64,000 nucleotides of DNA, taken from the NCBI GenBank assembly GCA_900555715.1, contig USMC01000003.1, positions 37,949 through 101,948 on the forward strand, written 5' to 3'. The translations under genes and the position numbers were made by a program. Positions within the stretch are counted from its first letter, which is position 1. Every line of letters starts with the position of its first letter. The notes under the pieces are model-generated. The model was not told where the DNA came from, ran no database searches, and worked only from the letters and a program-made list of their open reading frames with translations. The stretch comes from an uncultured Porphyromonadaceae bacterium. Its GTDB lineage: Bacteria > Bacteroidota > Bacteroidia > Bacteroidales > Muribaculaceae. Positions 7,278 to 16,047 of this stretch are shown here, piece by piece.

Positions 7278-8813
7278 TCACTTTTTCTTCTTTGAAACCG
7301 GAGCCGGCGGAGCATTTCGGACCTGACCGTCGGTCTGTGCCTCAAACTCTTTGCGCAAAGCTTCGAGCACGTCGGGATACTGCGACGCCACGTTGCAGAC
7401 CTGTGCGGGATCTTTGGTAAGATCGAATAGTCCGTATTCTTTAAGGTTGCCGAGCTCGTTGCCGGTGACGTTGCGTTCCTTACCCTCGTGAGGAGGAATC
7501 ATCACCCACGGACCTGTGCGATATGCGAGCTTGCTCTTTGCCTCGATGACAAGGTCTTTGCGTTTCGATGCGCCTTTGCCCATGAAAGCGTCGAGATTCT
7601 CGATGCCGTCGAGACCGTCGGGCACTTTCTGCCCTACAAGGGCGGCAAGCGACGGCACAAGATCCATCTGGCAGACAAGCTCACCGGAAACGACCGGTGC
7701 GACATGACCTTTCCAGTAGACAAAGAACGGAACATGCGTACCACCGTCGAAGAGACTGTATTTTCCACCGCGCAGACCGCCTGTAGGACTGTGTTCACCT
7801 GCCATCTTGACAGCACCGTCATAGTAACCGTCCTGAAGGACAGGACCGTTGTCAGACGAGAATATTATGATGGTATTGTCGAGAATTCCTTCTTTGTCGA
7901 GATGTTCCACAAGCTGTCCGACACACCAGTCGGCCTCGACAATAGCGTCGCCGCGCGGTCCCATGGTCGTTGCTCCTGCAAAACGTTCGTGAGGAGCACG
8001 CGGAACATGGGGCTCATGGAGTCCGTAGTAGAGGAAGAATGCGGAATCGCGATGTGCGGTGATGAAATCCTTAACCTTGCCGACGAAATAATCCGCCATG
8101 TCTTCATCGCGCCAGCGGGCGGCATTGCCGCCTTTCATATATCCGATGCGCGGAATTCCGTTCACGATTGAGTTGTTGTGCCCGTGGTGCCACTTCATGC
8201 GCAGCATCTCGGGATTGTCGGTAGCCGTGGGTTCTCCGGGGAAATTGTGCTCGTAGTCGACCTGAATAGGGTCGGACGGATCGAGTCCGACAACATTTCC
8301 GTTCTCGATATATACTGTCGGCACACGGTCGTTGGTAGCTGCGATAAGGCACGAATAGTCGAAACCTATCTGGTTTGCCCCCGGAGTGACAGTTTTGTTC
8401 CAGTCGATTTTGCCGCGCCCCATGCCGAGATGCCATTTGCCTATCGCACCGGTGGCATATCCTGCATTACGCATCATCTTCGGCATTGTATATTCATCTT
8501 CCCGGATGATGAGCGGTGCATCGCCCGGAAGAATACGCGCCTCGGGATTACGCCAAGGGTATACGCCCGTGAACATGCCGTAGCGGCTGGGGGTCGACGT
8601 TGCCGACGTCGCATAGGCATTTGTGAAGCAGACACCGCCTTTAGCGAGCGAGTCGATATTCGGAGTACTTATTGTCTTCGAGCCATACGCGCTCACATCG
8701 CCGAAGCCGAGGTCGTCGGCAAGCACAACGATGACATTGGGACGTTGCTGTTGCGCACTCAGGCAGGCAGAGCCTACCAGAAGCGTAGAGACAAGACAAG
8801 ATGCTTTTTTCAT
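7278..8813 (-). CDS. Ser-type S1 family sulfatase (arylsulfatase-like)
   Basis: A 511-residue secreted sulfatase. A signal peptide ends near CLSAQQ. PNVIVVLADDLGFGDVSAYG carries the Ca2+ ligands, STPSRYGMFTG has the formylglycine serine at S73 and arginine at R77, and GKWHLG (around 143) and SSDNGP (around 325) are standard active-site blocks. It is distinct from the neighbouring sulfatase in both the active-site loop (STPSR versus SAPSR) and the C-terminal domain, so the two probably remove sulfate from different positions or sugars. The tail PPAPVSKKKK is unusually basic for an exported protein. The gene lies 15 bp after the SGNH gene. The maturase it requires is not in the window. Confidence 0.88.
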   Translation of the reverse strand: MKKASCLVSTLLVGSACLSAQQQRPNVIVVLADDLGFGDVSAYGSKTISTPNIDSLAKGGVCFTNAYATSATSTPSRYGMFTGVYPWRNPEARILPGDAPLIIREDEYTMPKMMRNAGYATGAIGKWHLGMGRGKIDWNKTVTPGANQIGFDYSCLIAATNDRVPTVYIENGNVVGLDPSDPIQVDYEHNFPGEPTATDNPEMLRMKWHHGHNNSIVNGIPRIGYMKGGNAARWRDEDMADYFVGKVKDFITAHRDSAFFLYYGLHEPHVPRAPHERFAGATTMGPRGDAIVEADWCVGQLVEHLDKEGILDNTIIIFSSDNGPVLQDGYYDGAVKMAGEHSPTGGLRGGKYSLFDGGTHVPFFVYWKGHVAPVVSGELVCQMDLVPSLAALVGQKVPDGLDGIENLDAFMGKGASKRKDLVIEAKSKLAYRTGPWVMIPPHEGKERNVTGNELGNLKEYGLFDLTKDPAQVCNVASQYPDVLEALRKEFEAQTDGQVRNAPPAPVSKKKK

Positions 8814-8828
8814 ATTCTTATGATTGTA

Positions 8829-9923
8829 TTATTTGGCTACGATTCCGTAGCGTGACAGAATTTCTCTCAACTGAGGCAAAATTCCCCCGGCAATACGGTA
8901 TGTGCCGAGGTCGGTAGGATGGACACCGTCGACGGTTGCCTCGTGATCGTCGCCAAGCGGCATTCCGGGATTGACGAAATAGACATCCTTATATTTCTTC
9001 ATCACTTTTTCCATCTCTGCGGCGGAAGCGGCGGTGCGTGCCTCCTCGAAAGCCCGTTTCTCAAGATCGAAATTGCGGGTTTCGCGGCGCTCGGTCTGCA
9101 GGAAAATCAGAGGCGTCGACGGATGCGACTTGCGAATAATGTCGACAAACGGCAGCAGACGTTCGCGAATCTGCTCGGCGCTCGGATTGGAAAAACCGTC
9201 GATAACAAAGGCGTCGGCTTCCGTGTCGGCAATGATCTGCGCCAGCACAGGCTCCAGTTTGCACTGTCCGCTGATGCCGAGGTTAGGTGCCTCGACACCG
9301 AGAGCACGGGCTATGCGTGCCGGATATGTTGTTCCGGCACGCGAAGCCCCTACGCCATGCGTGATGCTCGAACCCATGAACACAACCTTCTTTTCCCACG
9401 GATTAGCAGCGGGACGCAGGACAGCACCTTTGTCGACACCGATGGAAAGAGAACCAACGCGGTCGAATATCGGAAGATAGAGCAGACATGTTTTCATCGT
9501 ACTGTCCATATTGCGGACAATGTCGGCGGTATGTTTATGACCGAACGGTTTAGGAGAGCCGGTGCCGGCGAATATCCATTGCCCGTCTTCAAGAATATAG
9601 AGGTCGAGCCCGCGGGTTGCCATTGCCATAGTGTTGACCTTTCCTACAGAATCCGCCGTCGTCCACCGAGCACCGATGTTCGGGCTGTCTGTCTCGAAAA
9701 CGAGCGCCATACCGGTGGGGAAATTATAGTAGCGGTTCATTAACTTGTTGAGATCCGCATATTTCGCCGTGTCGAGGCGTGCGAGGAAAGGACAGTCGGG
9801 CTGCGCACGGCAGACCATCGTCAGTTTCGACGCATCGGTATAGACATATTTGTTCTTGGCGCCGAAAACAGGCAGAGCGCACAGAATAGCAAACATTATA
9901 CTGTACAGACAATTACGATTCAT
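8829..9923 (-). CDS. Secreted SGNH/GDSL hydrolase with N-terminal GxDLY domain
   Basis: A 364-residue protein with a signal peptide (about 1-22). The N-terminal beta domain carries the GxDLY signature as GLDLY (105-109). The C-terminal SGNH hydrolase domain has the block I nucleophile in VFMGSSITHG (S186), glycine in LGISGQC, and the block V pair in VDGVHPTD (D332 and H335). These enzymes are carbohydrate or other short-chain ester hydrolases (for example deacetylases). In this locus it would expose sugars blocked by ester groups before or after sulfate and phosphate removal. It is 12 bp after the phosphodiester glycosidase gene, in one operon. Confidence 0.87.
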   Translation of the reverse strand: MNRNCLYSIMFAILCALPVFGAKNKYVYTDASKLTMVCRAQPDCPFLARLDTAKYADLNKLMNRYYNFPTGMALVFETDSPNIGARWTTADSVGKVNTMAMATRGLDLYILEDGQWIFAGTGSPKPFGHKHTADIVRNMDSTMKTCLLYLPIFDRVGSLSIGVDKGAVLRPAANPWEKKVVFMGSSITHGVGASRAGTTYPARIARALGVEAPNLGISGQCKLEPVLAQIIADTEADAFVIDGFSNPSAEQIRERLLPFVDIIRKSHPSTPLIFLQTERRETRNFDLEKRAFEEARTAASAAEMEKVMKKYKDVYFVNPGMPLGDDHEATVDGVHPTDLGTYRIAGGILPQLREILSRYGIVAK

Positions 9924-9935
9924 AATATGCCACTA

Positions 9936-11264
9936 TCAGTCAGAAACAGTAAATATCATCATGCCGTTGGCGACAGCACGCGGAGTCGCCTCGGTAGTTT
10001 TGTTGATTATCTCTCCGTCTACCATCATCTCGGCAGAACCGCCGGCGTCGAAATTGGAAAGATTCCAGCATCCGAAATGACGTGCGATATCACACATTTT
10101 TGCCGTGCTGCACCCTGCCGAAGTGCCGTATTCGGGGTCGGTAGACTTGTCGATGACAATGATATAAAGAGTCTTATTGTCTTCGGAGCATCCATATCCC
10201 GTGCGGGAGTAGACCATAGAATTATAGTCCTCGTTTGTATTATGAATCGTCTGCACACCGGCACGCATCACCATGGCGTTTCCGCCGACAGCCTGAGTGA
10301 CAACGGGCTGTACGCGCTCGCCCGCAGCGTTTTCGAATGTCCAGTGATATTCGAGCGTGACCTCATCGCCGGGCTTGACATCTTTGAAATAGTACTTGGA
10401 ATATGCAGTACCGTTGCCGACGAGAGCGAGGTCGTGGTTTCCGAGTGTGCCCTCCCCTCCTGCCGTACGTACTTCTTTCACAACAAACACTATATCCTTA
10501 CCGCCGATCCAGCTCTGACCGGGTTTGAGGTCGAGAAGAAGCTCGGTGCATTTTCCGGCCGGTGCTTTCTCATACCATTTCTTGTTGTCGGCGTTGTCGA
10601 CAACACGGATAGGCATGAAAGCGCGGTCGGCGCCATAGAAACTGTTGTACATACAAAGTTCACCGGGTTTGGGACCTTTGTTGCATAAATGGACGGGCAT
10701 TTTTTTGTCGCCTATCGTGACGCGTATCGCCGAGGTGCAGGAGTCAACGTACACCTTGCCGTCTTCAGTGATGCATACAACGCCCGAACGCGTAGTGCCC
10801 ACGCCATTGCCCCATTTGTCGAGGTACTGATTGGATTCGGTGACAATCTTGCCGTTGCGGACACTGGCATTGCGTGTGATACCGGAGAAGACACCGCCGT
10901 CGGGTGTCTGCGAGCTCACCACCCAGAAGTTTGCATTGGCGGCTGCCACAGGCTTGTGACCTGCTGACGTGAGACGCTTTGCGACAGAAGTGAGCAGTTC
11001 CGTTCCGCGCGCCGACTCTTTGGCAACAGTTGTCTCTACTTTTACTTTCGGATTCGAAACGTCGACCTTAAGCAGGTTGACGTTCAGAGGATAGTCGGGA
11101 AAACGCAGACGCATATACTGTACGCCCGGCGCAAGCTCACGGTCGACGAGCTTGTTCATCTCATAGTCGGTGCCGCCGATATTGACTGTTTCGGCGGAAG
11201 CATTAGCCCCCATCGATGCAGCGAGAAACGCTGCAAAAGCTATATTGGTAAAGAAACGTTTCAT
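9936..11264 (-). CDS. Secreted phosphodiester glycosidase, NAGPA (DUF2233/PF09992) family
   Basis: A 442-residue protein with a clear signal peptide (cleaved near ANASAET). Family blocks include AAANANFW, the TRSGVVCI segment, VVTQAVGGNAMVM, SRTGYGCSEDNKTLYIIV and NLSNFDAGGSAEMM (401-414), which is this protein's version of the NLDGGGSS signature. The human family founder removes GlcNAc from GlcNAc-alpha-1-phospho-6-mannose; bacterial members are thought to cut sugar-1-phosphodiesters. Finding it between two glycerophosphodiesterase genes and a sulfatase pair suggests the locus targets a glycan with sugar-phosphodiester links. The altered FDAGGS in place of DGGGS may reflect a different substrate. 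Confidence 0.82.
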   Translation of the reverse strand: MKRFFTNIAFAAFLAASMGANASAETVNIGGTDYEMNKLVDRELAPGVQYMRLRFPDYPLNVNLLKVDVSNPKVKVETTVAKESARGTELLTSVAKRLTSAGHKPVAAANANFWVVSSQTPDGGVFSGITRNASVRNGKIVTESNQYLDKWGNGVGTTRSGVVCITEDGKVYVDSCTSAIRVTIGDKKMPVHLCNKGPKPGELCMYNSFYGADRAFMPIRVVDNADNKKWYEKAPAGKCTELLLDLKPGQSWIGGKDIVFVVKEVRTAGGEGTLGNHDLALVGNGTAYSKYYFKDVKPGDEVTLEYHWTFENAAGERVQPVVTQAVGGNAMVMRAGVQTIHNTNEDYNSMVYSRTGYGCSEDNKTLYIIVIDKSTDPEYGTSAGCSTAKMCDIARHFGCWNLSNFDAGGSAEMMVDGEIINKTTEATPRAVANGMMIFTVSD

Positions 11265-11268
11265 AATT

Positions 11269-12021
11269 TTATCTTACAACAACTTTCATAGATTTCGAGC
11301 CCTTACGGCAGAGATAGATGCCGGGGGCAAGACTGGCGGCGTCGCAGCGGACACCAGAAATATTGAAATACTCCACGGGCGCATCGTCATCGACGGCAGC
11401 AATGTCGCCTACCGATGCAGGTGCTCCGCTAAGAGTGACGTAGAGACGGTAGACAACCTGTGTTTTCGCTTTGGGACCGACAGTATAGCTTGCAGTCCTG
11501 ACGCCGCCGTCGGGAGCAGTCCACGAGTTCGTTCCACCGGTGATTTTCTGAGTACCGCCGCAAGAGTCATCTATAAAAATCTTGTCGCAGCAACCAGTCT
11601 CATTTTTTGTCGTCACCTTGGGATGCATCACAATCTTGGTTATTGTCGTACCTTCCGGAGCTGTGAACTGCAATGTATTGCTTTTGTAGCAGCGGAAATC
11701 GCCTATATAAAGATCTTCGGTGTCGTTTGTTGTTCCGCCACCCCAGAAGAAGCGCGGCTCAGCGCCGCCAGCGGCTTTGTCGGATGTCATTACGACACCT
11801 TCACTGACAACTTCCATTCCGGTGAGGCGGCACAGATAGTTGTTCTTGTTACCATCCTGTACGAGCGGACTGTTTTCGCTCTGCCATACATCAAGAAGGC
11901 TCTTGGGACGGAGCGTCACCGACGTCGGGTCGAGAAAATAGAAATCGACCACATACTCTTCAGCGGCGGCGCCGAAAGACGCCAGACACAGAAGAAGAGC
12001 AGATATAATTGATTTTTTCAT
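11269..12021 (-). CDS. Secreted protein of unknown function with a C-terminal sorting-like domain
   Basis: A 250-residue protein with a signal peptide (about 1-20, SFGAAAEE). The body is beta-rich, with repeated cysteines (ETGCCDKIFIDDSCGG) and TITKIVMHPKV. I do not recognise a catalytic family. The end, EYFNISGVRCDAASLAPGIY followed by a basic KSMKVVVR, resembles the conserved C-terminal tail of many secreted Bacteroidales proteins (YFNLQGVRV..LAPGIYI), related to type IX sorting domains. It lies 4 bp upstream of the NAGPA gene and in the same operon, so it may be a binding or accessory protein for the same substrate. Confidence 0.65.
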   Translation of the reverse strand: MKKSIISALLLCLASFGAAAEEYVVDFYFLDPTSVTLRPKSLLDVWQSENSPLVQDGNKNNYLCRLTGMEVVSEGVVMTSDKAAGGAEPRFFWGGGTTNDTEDLYIGDFRCYKSNTLQFTAPEGTTITKIVMHPKVTTKNETGCCDKIFIDDSCGGTQKITGGTNSWTAPDGGVRTASYTVGPKAKTQVVYRLYVTLSGAPASVGDIAAVDDDAPVEYFNISGVRCDAASLAPGIYLCRKGSKSMKVVVR

Positions 12022-12089
12022 TTTTCAGATAAGTATAAGGATGTGATTTATTATGCGCGTGTATGAAGACTCTGTCAACGGAATGAAGA

Positions 12090-12989
12090 CTATTTGTGCC
12101 TGCCTACCGAACGCAGATATTCGAGCAGAAGCGCCGGACGGTCGCTCTGAACCATGGAGGCTCCTGTTTCGAGAAGCTTGCCGTAGATATCTGCCGGATT
12201 GCCTTCAAAAGCCTCGTCGTCGCACAGTCCGCCGTTATGACTGGGCCACAGTGCATTGACCCACAGCTTCGCACCGCGGGCGAGGAAACTCTTTATAGTT
12301 TTCTCTACGGCGGGAGTATATTCGGGCCACACTACCTCGTAGGCTTTCGGAGTGATATCGGACGCGAGATAGCCGTCGGCTATTTCCTGCGCATTCTTTT
12401 TCGTGTAGTCGACAATGGCGAAGTAGATCATCTTATTGGGATGCCTGCGCATACCCTTGCGAACCTTCTCAAGCGGTTTTGTACCCTTGATGAGCATCTG
12501 GTCGGTCACGCCCATCTCGTCGGTGATGGCAATAACCTGGTCGTAGTACTGCCAGCCCTTGTCGATGTTCACCACAGCACGGTCTTTGCATACCGCAAGA
12601 GCCTCGCGCAGTGTAGGCATGCGGTACTTTGTGGCAATGCCATGTCCTGTCTTGAGAAAGACATTGCAGATAGAGTCGTATGTCAGCTCCTTAATAGTGC
12701 CCTTGCCTGTTGTGGTACGGTCGATAGTGCGGTCGTGGCACACAACGAGGACAGAATCCTTTGTCATGGCAAGGTCAAGCTCTATGATGTCGGCGCCAAT
12801 ATTGATGGCGGAGTTCATTGCGGGAATAGAATTTTCCGGATAATTCCGCCAGTCGCCGCGATGAGAGGCTACAAGAACATAGTCGGTCTTGGGATCGTTG
12901 ATTATATTTATGATTTCTTTCGCTCTGTTTTCTGCTATCGCCGACAACGCGGCAAGGATGAGAACAGACGAAAATAATAATCTTTTCAT
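12090..12989 (-). CDS. Secreted glycerophosphodiester phosphodiesterase family protein
   Basis: A 299-residue protein with a signal peptide (about 1-19). The GDPD TIM-barrel motifs are complete: HRGDWRNYPENS (43-54), IIELDLAMTKD with the metal ligands E70 and D72, and VVCHDRTIDRTTTGKG (H85 and D86). Known members split glycerophosphodiesters to glycerol-3-phosphate and an alcohol, with a divalent metal; some act on teichoic acid or glycerophosphoinositol. The signal peptide puts it outside the cytoplasm, where its product could be taken up by the GlpT-like transporter at 4301-5683. It is one of two GDPDs in the locus (the other is at 20837-21622); they differ strongly in sequence. Confidence 0.88.
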   Translation of the reverse strand: MKRLLFSSVLILAALSAIAENRAKEIINIINDPKTDYVLVASHRGDWRNYPENSIPAMNSAINIGADIIELDLAMTKDSVLVVCHDRTIDRTTTGKGTIKELTYDSICNVFLKTGHGIATKYRMPTLREALAVCKDRAVVNIDKGWQYYDQVIAITDEMGVTDQMLIKGTKPLEKVRKGMRRHPNKMIYFAIVDYTKKNAQEIADGYLASDITPKAYEVVWPEYTPAVEKTIKSFLARGAKLWVNALWPSHNGGLCDDEAFEGNPADIYGKLLETGASMVQSDRPALLLEYLRSVGRHK

Positions 12990-13063
12990 ATTACTTTGCT
13001 GAAAAAGCCGGGACCTCCCGCAGCCTCAGCGGCTACGGAAGGCTCTGACCAATCTATGAAAAC

Positions 13064-14419
13064 TTATTTTATTTCAACTTTGTAGTTGTCGAACACAAGA
13101 CGGTTTGTCTTATATTTCACGGGCTTCCACTTGTTGTCGACACCGCCGTCGCCGAAGATGAATACAACACGTGTTTTCGGTCCGGCATCGGCAACATCCA
13201 TCGAGAACTGTGCTTCCGGACTTTCCCATACATCAAGACCTGTCGGATCGCTGGTGTCGAAGAATGCATCGGCTCCCAAGGTGAATAATGCTGTTTGCGA
13301 AAGCGTTGTCGAAGCCCCGCCTTTCGCGCCAGTCGAAGTGTATTTGATCTTCGTTCCGTCCTGCTCCGCAGTGCTGGTACCGGCAGCGTGTACGCCTGTT
13401 ATCGTGCCGGGACCGAGAATGGCAACATAGAAGATATTGCCGGGGTCGCGGACGTTGGCTTTGGTGCAGTAGCCCGCCATGTTCCACGACACTGTGATGT
13501 TCGAACCTGCGGGTACATCACTCACGGCGGGTGCGCAGATGTCGCCGATGTTGCTGCCAGTACCGGTCTTCAGGAAGTGCCAGCGCGAATATACATAGTT
13601 ACCGACAGAAGTCCATCCGGGATTGAGTTCTTTCTGTTCCGGAATCCACTTGTCGATTCGGAGGTCTGTGCCGGCCCATATCTGAGGAGCATAGTTGTCG
13701 CTGTTGGGAATCAGCCACGAGAAATCATCGAAGTAGACAGCTGCCGTCTGTGTGACGTTGATATCTGTATAGAATTCAGGATAATCGACAGCCGAAACAC
13801 GCACAATGCCTTTGTGCTGACCGTCGGCTGTGGCAGTCGCCGATGTGGAGATGTGCATGAGATTGTTTTCCTGACTGACACTGATCCAGTCGGCACCTTC
13901 CGACACCTCGGCTTTCCAATCGAGGTTGCTTTCCATAGCCACGTCTACACTGCCGCCATTGCGGGCGAAGCATACATTGCGCGACGACACACGGAAGAGC
14001 GCCGGAGATTCCTCCTGCGATAACGTCACCTCATAAGGCTCCGCAACACCGTCGACAATAATTTTATATTTAGCGTTGCGCTTAACCGGCGCAGTGTTGG
14101 CATCGGTATAGAAACGGAGATAGCCGTCTCCTATGCCTTCCATCGGGAAGACTTTTGCCCATGCATAGCCTGCTTCGTCGACAGGCACGACAGTCCAGCG
14201 GGCGTTGGAGCGCACAAGATAGCACTTACCGGAACCCCAGGTGGTGAGACCGGTGCCGTCGACTGCCATCTCGATGGCGCCATCGAGTTCCGGCATCTCG
14301 AAGTAGGGATCACCGCCTGCCACTTCTTTGACGAAATCGTCGTCGCATGAGGTGAGCGCTGCCGGCACTGCTACAAGCGCCATGGCAAATGCTGCTGATT
14401 TAATATAATTGAGTTTCAT
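13064..14419 (-). CDS. Surface lipoprotein with BACON domains (candidate glycan-binding protein)
   Basis: A 451-residue lipoprotein: the lipobox is ALTSC with acylated cysteine C25, followed by acidic DDD, which in Bacteroidetes favours surface export. Two BACON-type beta-sandwich repeats follow (roughly 50-135 and 140-225; for example FRVSSRNVCFARNGGSVDV and WISVSQENNLMHIS). A C-terminal region of about 220 residues is beta-rich and unassigned. It sits directly after susD, the usual place for a surface glycan-binding protein of a SusCD system, so I infer substrate capture. Cleaving function cannot be excluded but no catalytic motif is visible. Confidence 0.8.
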   Translation of the reverse strand: MKLNYIKSAAFAMALVAVPAALTSCDDDFVKEVAGGDPYFEMPELDGAIEMAVDGTGLTTWGSGKCYLVRSNARWTVVPVDEAGYAWAKVFPMEGIGDGYLRFYTDANTAPVKRNAKYKIIVDGVAEPYEVTLSQEESPALFRVSSRNVCFARNGGSVDVAMESNLDWKAEVSEGADWISVSQENNLMHISTSATATADGQHKGIVRVSAVDYPEFYTDINVTQTAAVYFDDFSWLIPNSDNYAPQIWAGTDLRIDKWIPEQKELNPGWTSVGNYVYSRWHFLKTGTGSNIGDICAPAVSDVPAGSNITVSWNMAGYCTKANVRDPGNIFYVAILGPGTITGVHAAGTSTAEQDGTKIKYTSTGAKGGASTTLSQTALFTLGADAFFDTSDPTGLDVWESPEAQFSMDVADAGPKTRVVFIFGDGGVDNKWKPVKYKTNRLVFDNYKVEIK

Positions 14420-14435
14420 TTTTGGTCTTGTTTAG

Positions 14436-14570
14436 TTAGGGTTTGTAAGAAAGCTCGGAAGTGGGGAAACTGCCGTGGATTGCCTTGTAGCTCCACCATA
14501 CGGGTGTCTTCATTGTGTTATCGCCGCCCTGGCGGTCGAGGGCTGCCTTCGCGTTCCAATCGTTGTGGAA
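14436..14570 (-). pseudogene. Out-of-frame 3' end of the SusD gene
   Basis: Read in the third minus-strand frame, 14570-14436 encodes 44 residues, including NAKAALDRQGGDN and TPVWWSYK, then a TAA. This is the typical C-terminus of SusD-like_2 proteins (N..N..ALa..GGDN..t.vWW). The main SusD frame is out of register with it and runs on to a stop at 14510. A single missing base near 14571-14573, or a small indel down to about 14545, would join them. The restored stop at 14436 is 16 bp before the next gene, a more normal operon spacing than the 90 bp otherwise left. Confidence 0.75.
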
Positions 14571-16027
14571 GGATAGCCCATGCGCTGCGGAAGTTCATAG
14601 TCGTTGAACGCAGTTCCCGGACCAATGATGACACGCGGATAAGATGTGCGGCGAAGCTCGTGGAAAGCTTCGAAGCCCACCCAGAAAAGCGACAGATATT
14701 TCTGATTTCCGATGAGTTCTTCTTTATTCTCGTTCTGGTCCCATCCGGCGAGCTTGCCGGAAAGAAGCTTGTCGATGTCTTCCTGATTGATGTTGCGGTT
14801 GTTTTCCACGACATCGGAGGGCAGATAGTCGAGCTGACCCCATTTGTTGCAGGAAGCCGTGACGGCACGCTCGTAGTGCGTGCGGGCAGCTTCTTCGCCA
14901 CCGTCGATCATACCCTTGAGGGCTGCTTCGGCAAGACAGAACTCAACTTCGGAATAGTCCAGCAGATAGGCGGGAGCATTGTCCTGAACAAGAATCTCAT
15001 AATTCAGACGGCTTGTACCTTCGTCGACAACCTTCTGGTCGGTGGGGTGGCATCCTGCCACTGTGCCTTTCCATCCGTAGGCCTCGCTCGCGGGCTGTGC
15101 CCATATTGCCAGGCGCGGGTCTTCCTCGGTGTCGGCACCGGCGGCAAGAAGAGTCAGATTGATGAAATTCTGGGTGATATGATAGGACGATGTAGTGAAA
15201 CTCGACTTATCCTTGTTTATGGGACGGAAGAAATTATAGTAAGGGTCGACGCCGGTGTTGTGCACCATGGCACTCTCGGCATTTGAGGATATGAGCGGAT
15301 ACTGACCGGGGTTCTCAGCGACGGCTCTGAGCCTTTCGCTGACACGGAGGTCAAGGTCGCGACCGCTCACACGCATCAGAAGACGCAGATAGAGCGAGTT
15401 GTTGAACTTGCGCCAGAGCGACATGTCGCCGTTGTACATGATATCCATCGTTGGCTTGGCAAACTCAGGCTTCTTTGCGTAGAGGCGGTTGGCGTTCTCG
15501 AGGTCGGAGAGAAGACCCTCATATACGTCTTTCTGGGAGTCGAACACAGGTGTCATGATGCCCTCGGAGTTGCGGAATGCCTCTGTATAGGGAATATCGC
15601 CGAAAAGGTCGGTGAGGTTGCTCAGAAGATAAGCTTTGATGGTGAGAGCGACGGCGCGGCAGGCGTCATCGTCGTATTTGTCGGCGAGCTGGTACATGTG
15701 CACTGCGTTGGCGCCGTATTTGGCGTAGTTGTTCCAGAATGACGACCAGTTGGTGTCGATGATGAGATAGCGGTGCACGTTCTGCGATGCAAGACCGGTG
15801 TTGGCGGTTATCTGCGCGAGCTCGTTGTTCCAGGCATAGGTGTAGTTCGTCTGCTGACGTGCCATGCCGTAGAACAGTTCCTCGAACATGCCATAGGGCT
15901 GAAGTTCGCCCACGAGCATTTTGTTCGGGTCTTTATTGATTTCCTCGAAGTCGTGAGTGCAGGCGGTGGTGCCCCCGAGGAGCATCGTGGCTGCCGTCAG
16001 ACTATATAATGTTGATTTGAATTTCAT
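14510..16027 (-). CDS. SusD/RagB-like outer-membrane lipoprotein, apparently frameshifted near its end
   Basis: As read, 505 residues. The lipobox TTAC gives an acylated C23, then THDFEEINKDPN. The body matches the SusD-like_2 family (GDIPYTEAFRN, the TPR-like helices, EFCLAEAALKG, and FEAFHELRRTSYPRV near the C-terminus). SusD-like proteins lid the SusC barrel and bind the incoming glycan at the cell surface. The frame runs normally to ELPQRMGYP and then turns into the non-family TRRQPSTARAAITQ, while the expected end is encoded in another frame at 14436-14570. Either the gene carries a real frameshift or the assembly has a 1-bp error. It starts 20 bp after susC. Confidence 0.88.
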   Translation of the reverse strand: MKFKSTLYSLTAATMLLGGTTACTHDFEEINKDPNKMLVGELQPYGMFEELFYGMARQQTNYTYAWNNELAQITANTGLASQNVHRYLIIDTNWSSFWNNYAKYGANAVHMYQLADKYDDDACRAVALTIKAYLLSNLTDLFGDIPYTEAFRNSEGIMTPVFDSQKDVYEGLLSDLENANRLYAKKPEFAKPTMDIMYNGDMSLWRKFNNSLYLRLLMRVSGRDLDLRVSERLRAVAENPGQYPLISSNAESAMVHNTGVDPYYNFFRPINKDKSSFTTSSYHITQNFINLTLLAAGADTEEDPRLAIWAQPASEAYGWKGTVAGCHPTDQKVVDEGTSRLNYEILVQDNAPAYLLDYSEVEFCLAEAALKGMIDGGEEAARTHYERAVTASCNKWGQLDYLPSDVVENNRNINQEDIDKLLSGKLAGWDQNENKEELIGNQKYLSLFWVGFEAFHELRRTSYPRVIIGPGTAFNDYELPQRMGYPSTTIGTRRQPSTARAAITQ

Positions 16028-16047
16028 TGCTGCTGAAAATCGGGGGA

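Noticed and set aside
12990..13063. GC-rich short repeats between the GDPD and BACON genes as a regulatory RNA
   Set aside because: Only 4-5 bp stems can be drawn and there is no T-run; nothing beyond a short intergenic gap is supported.
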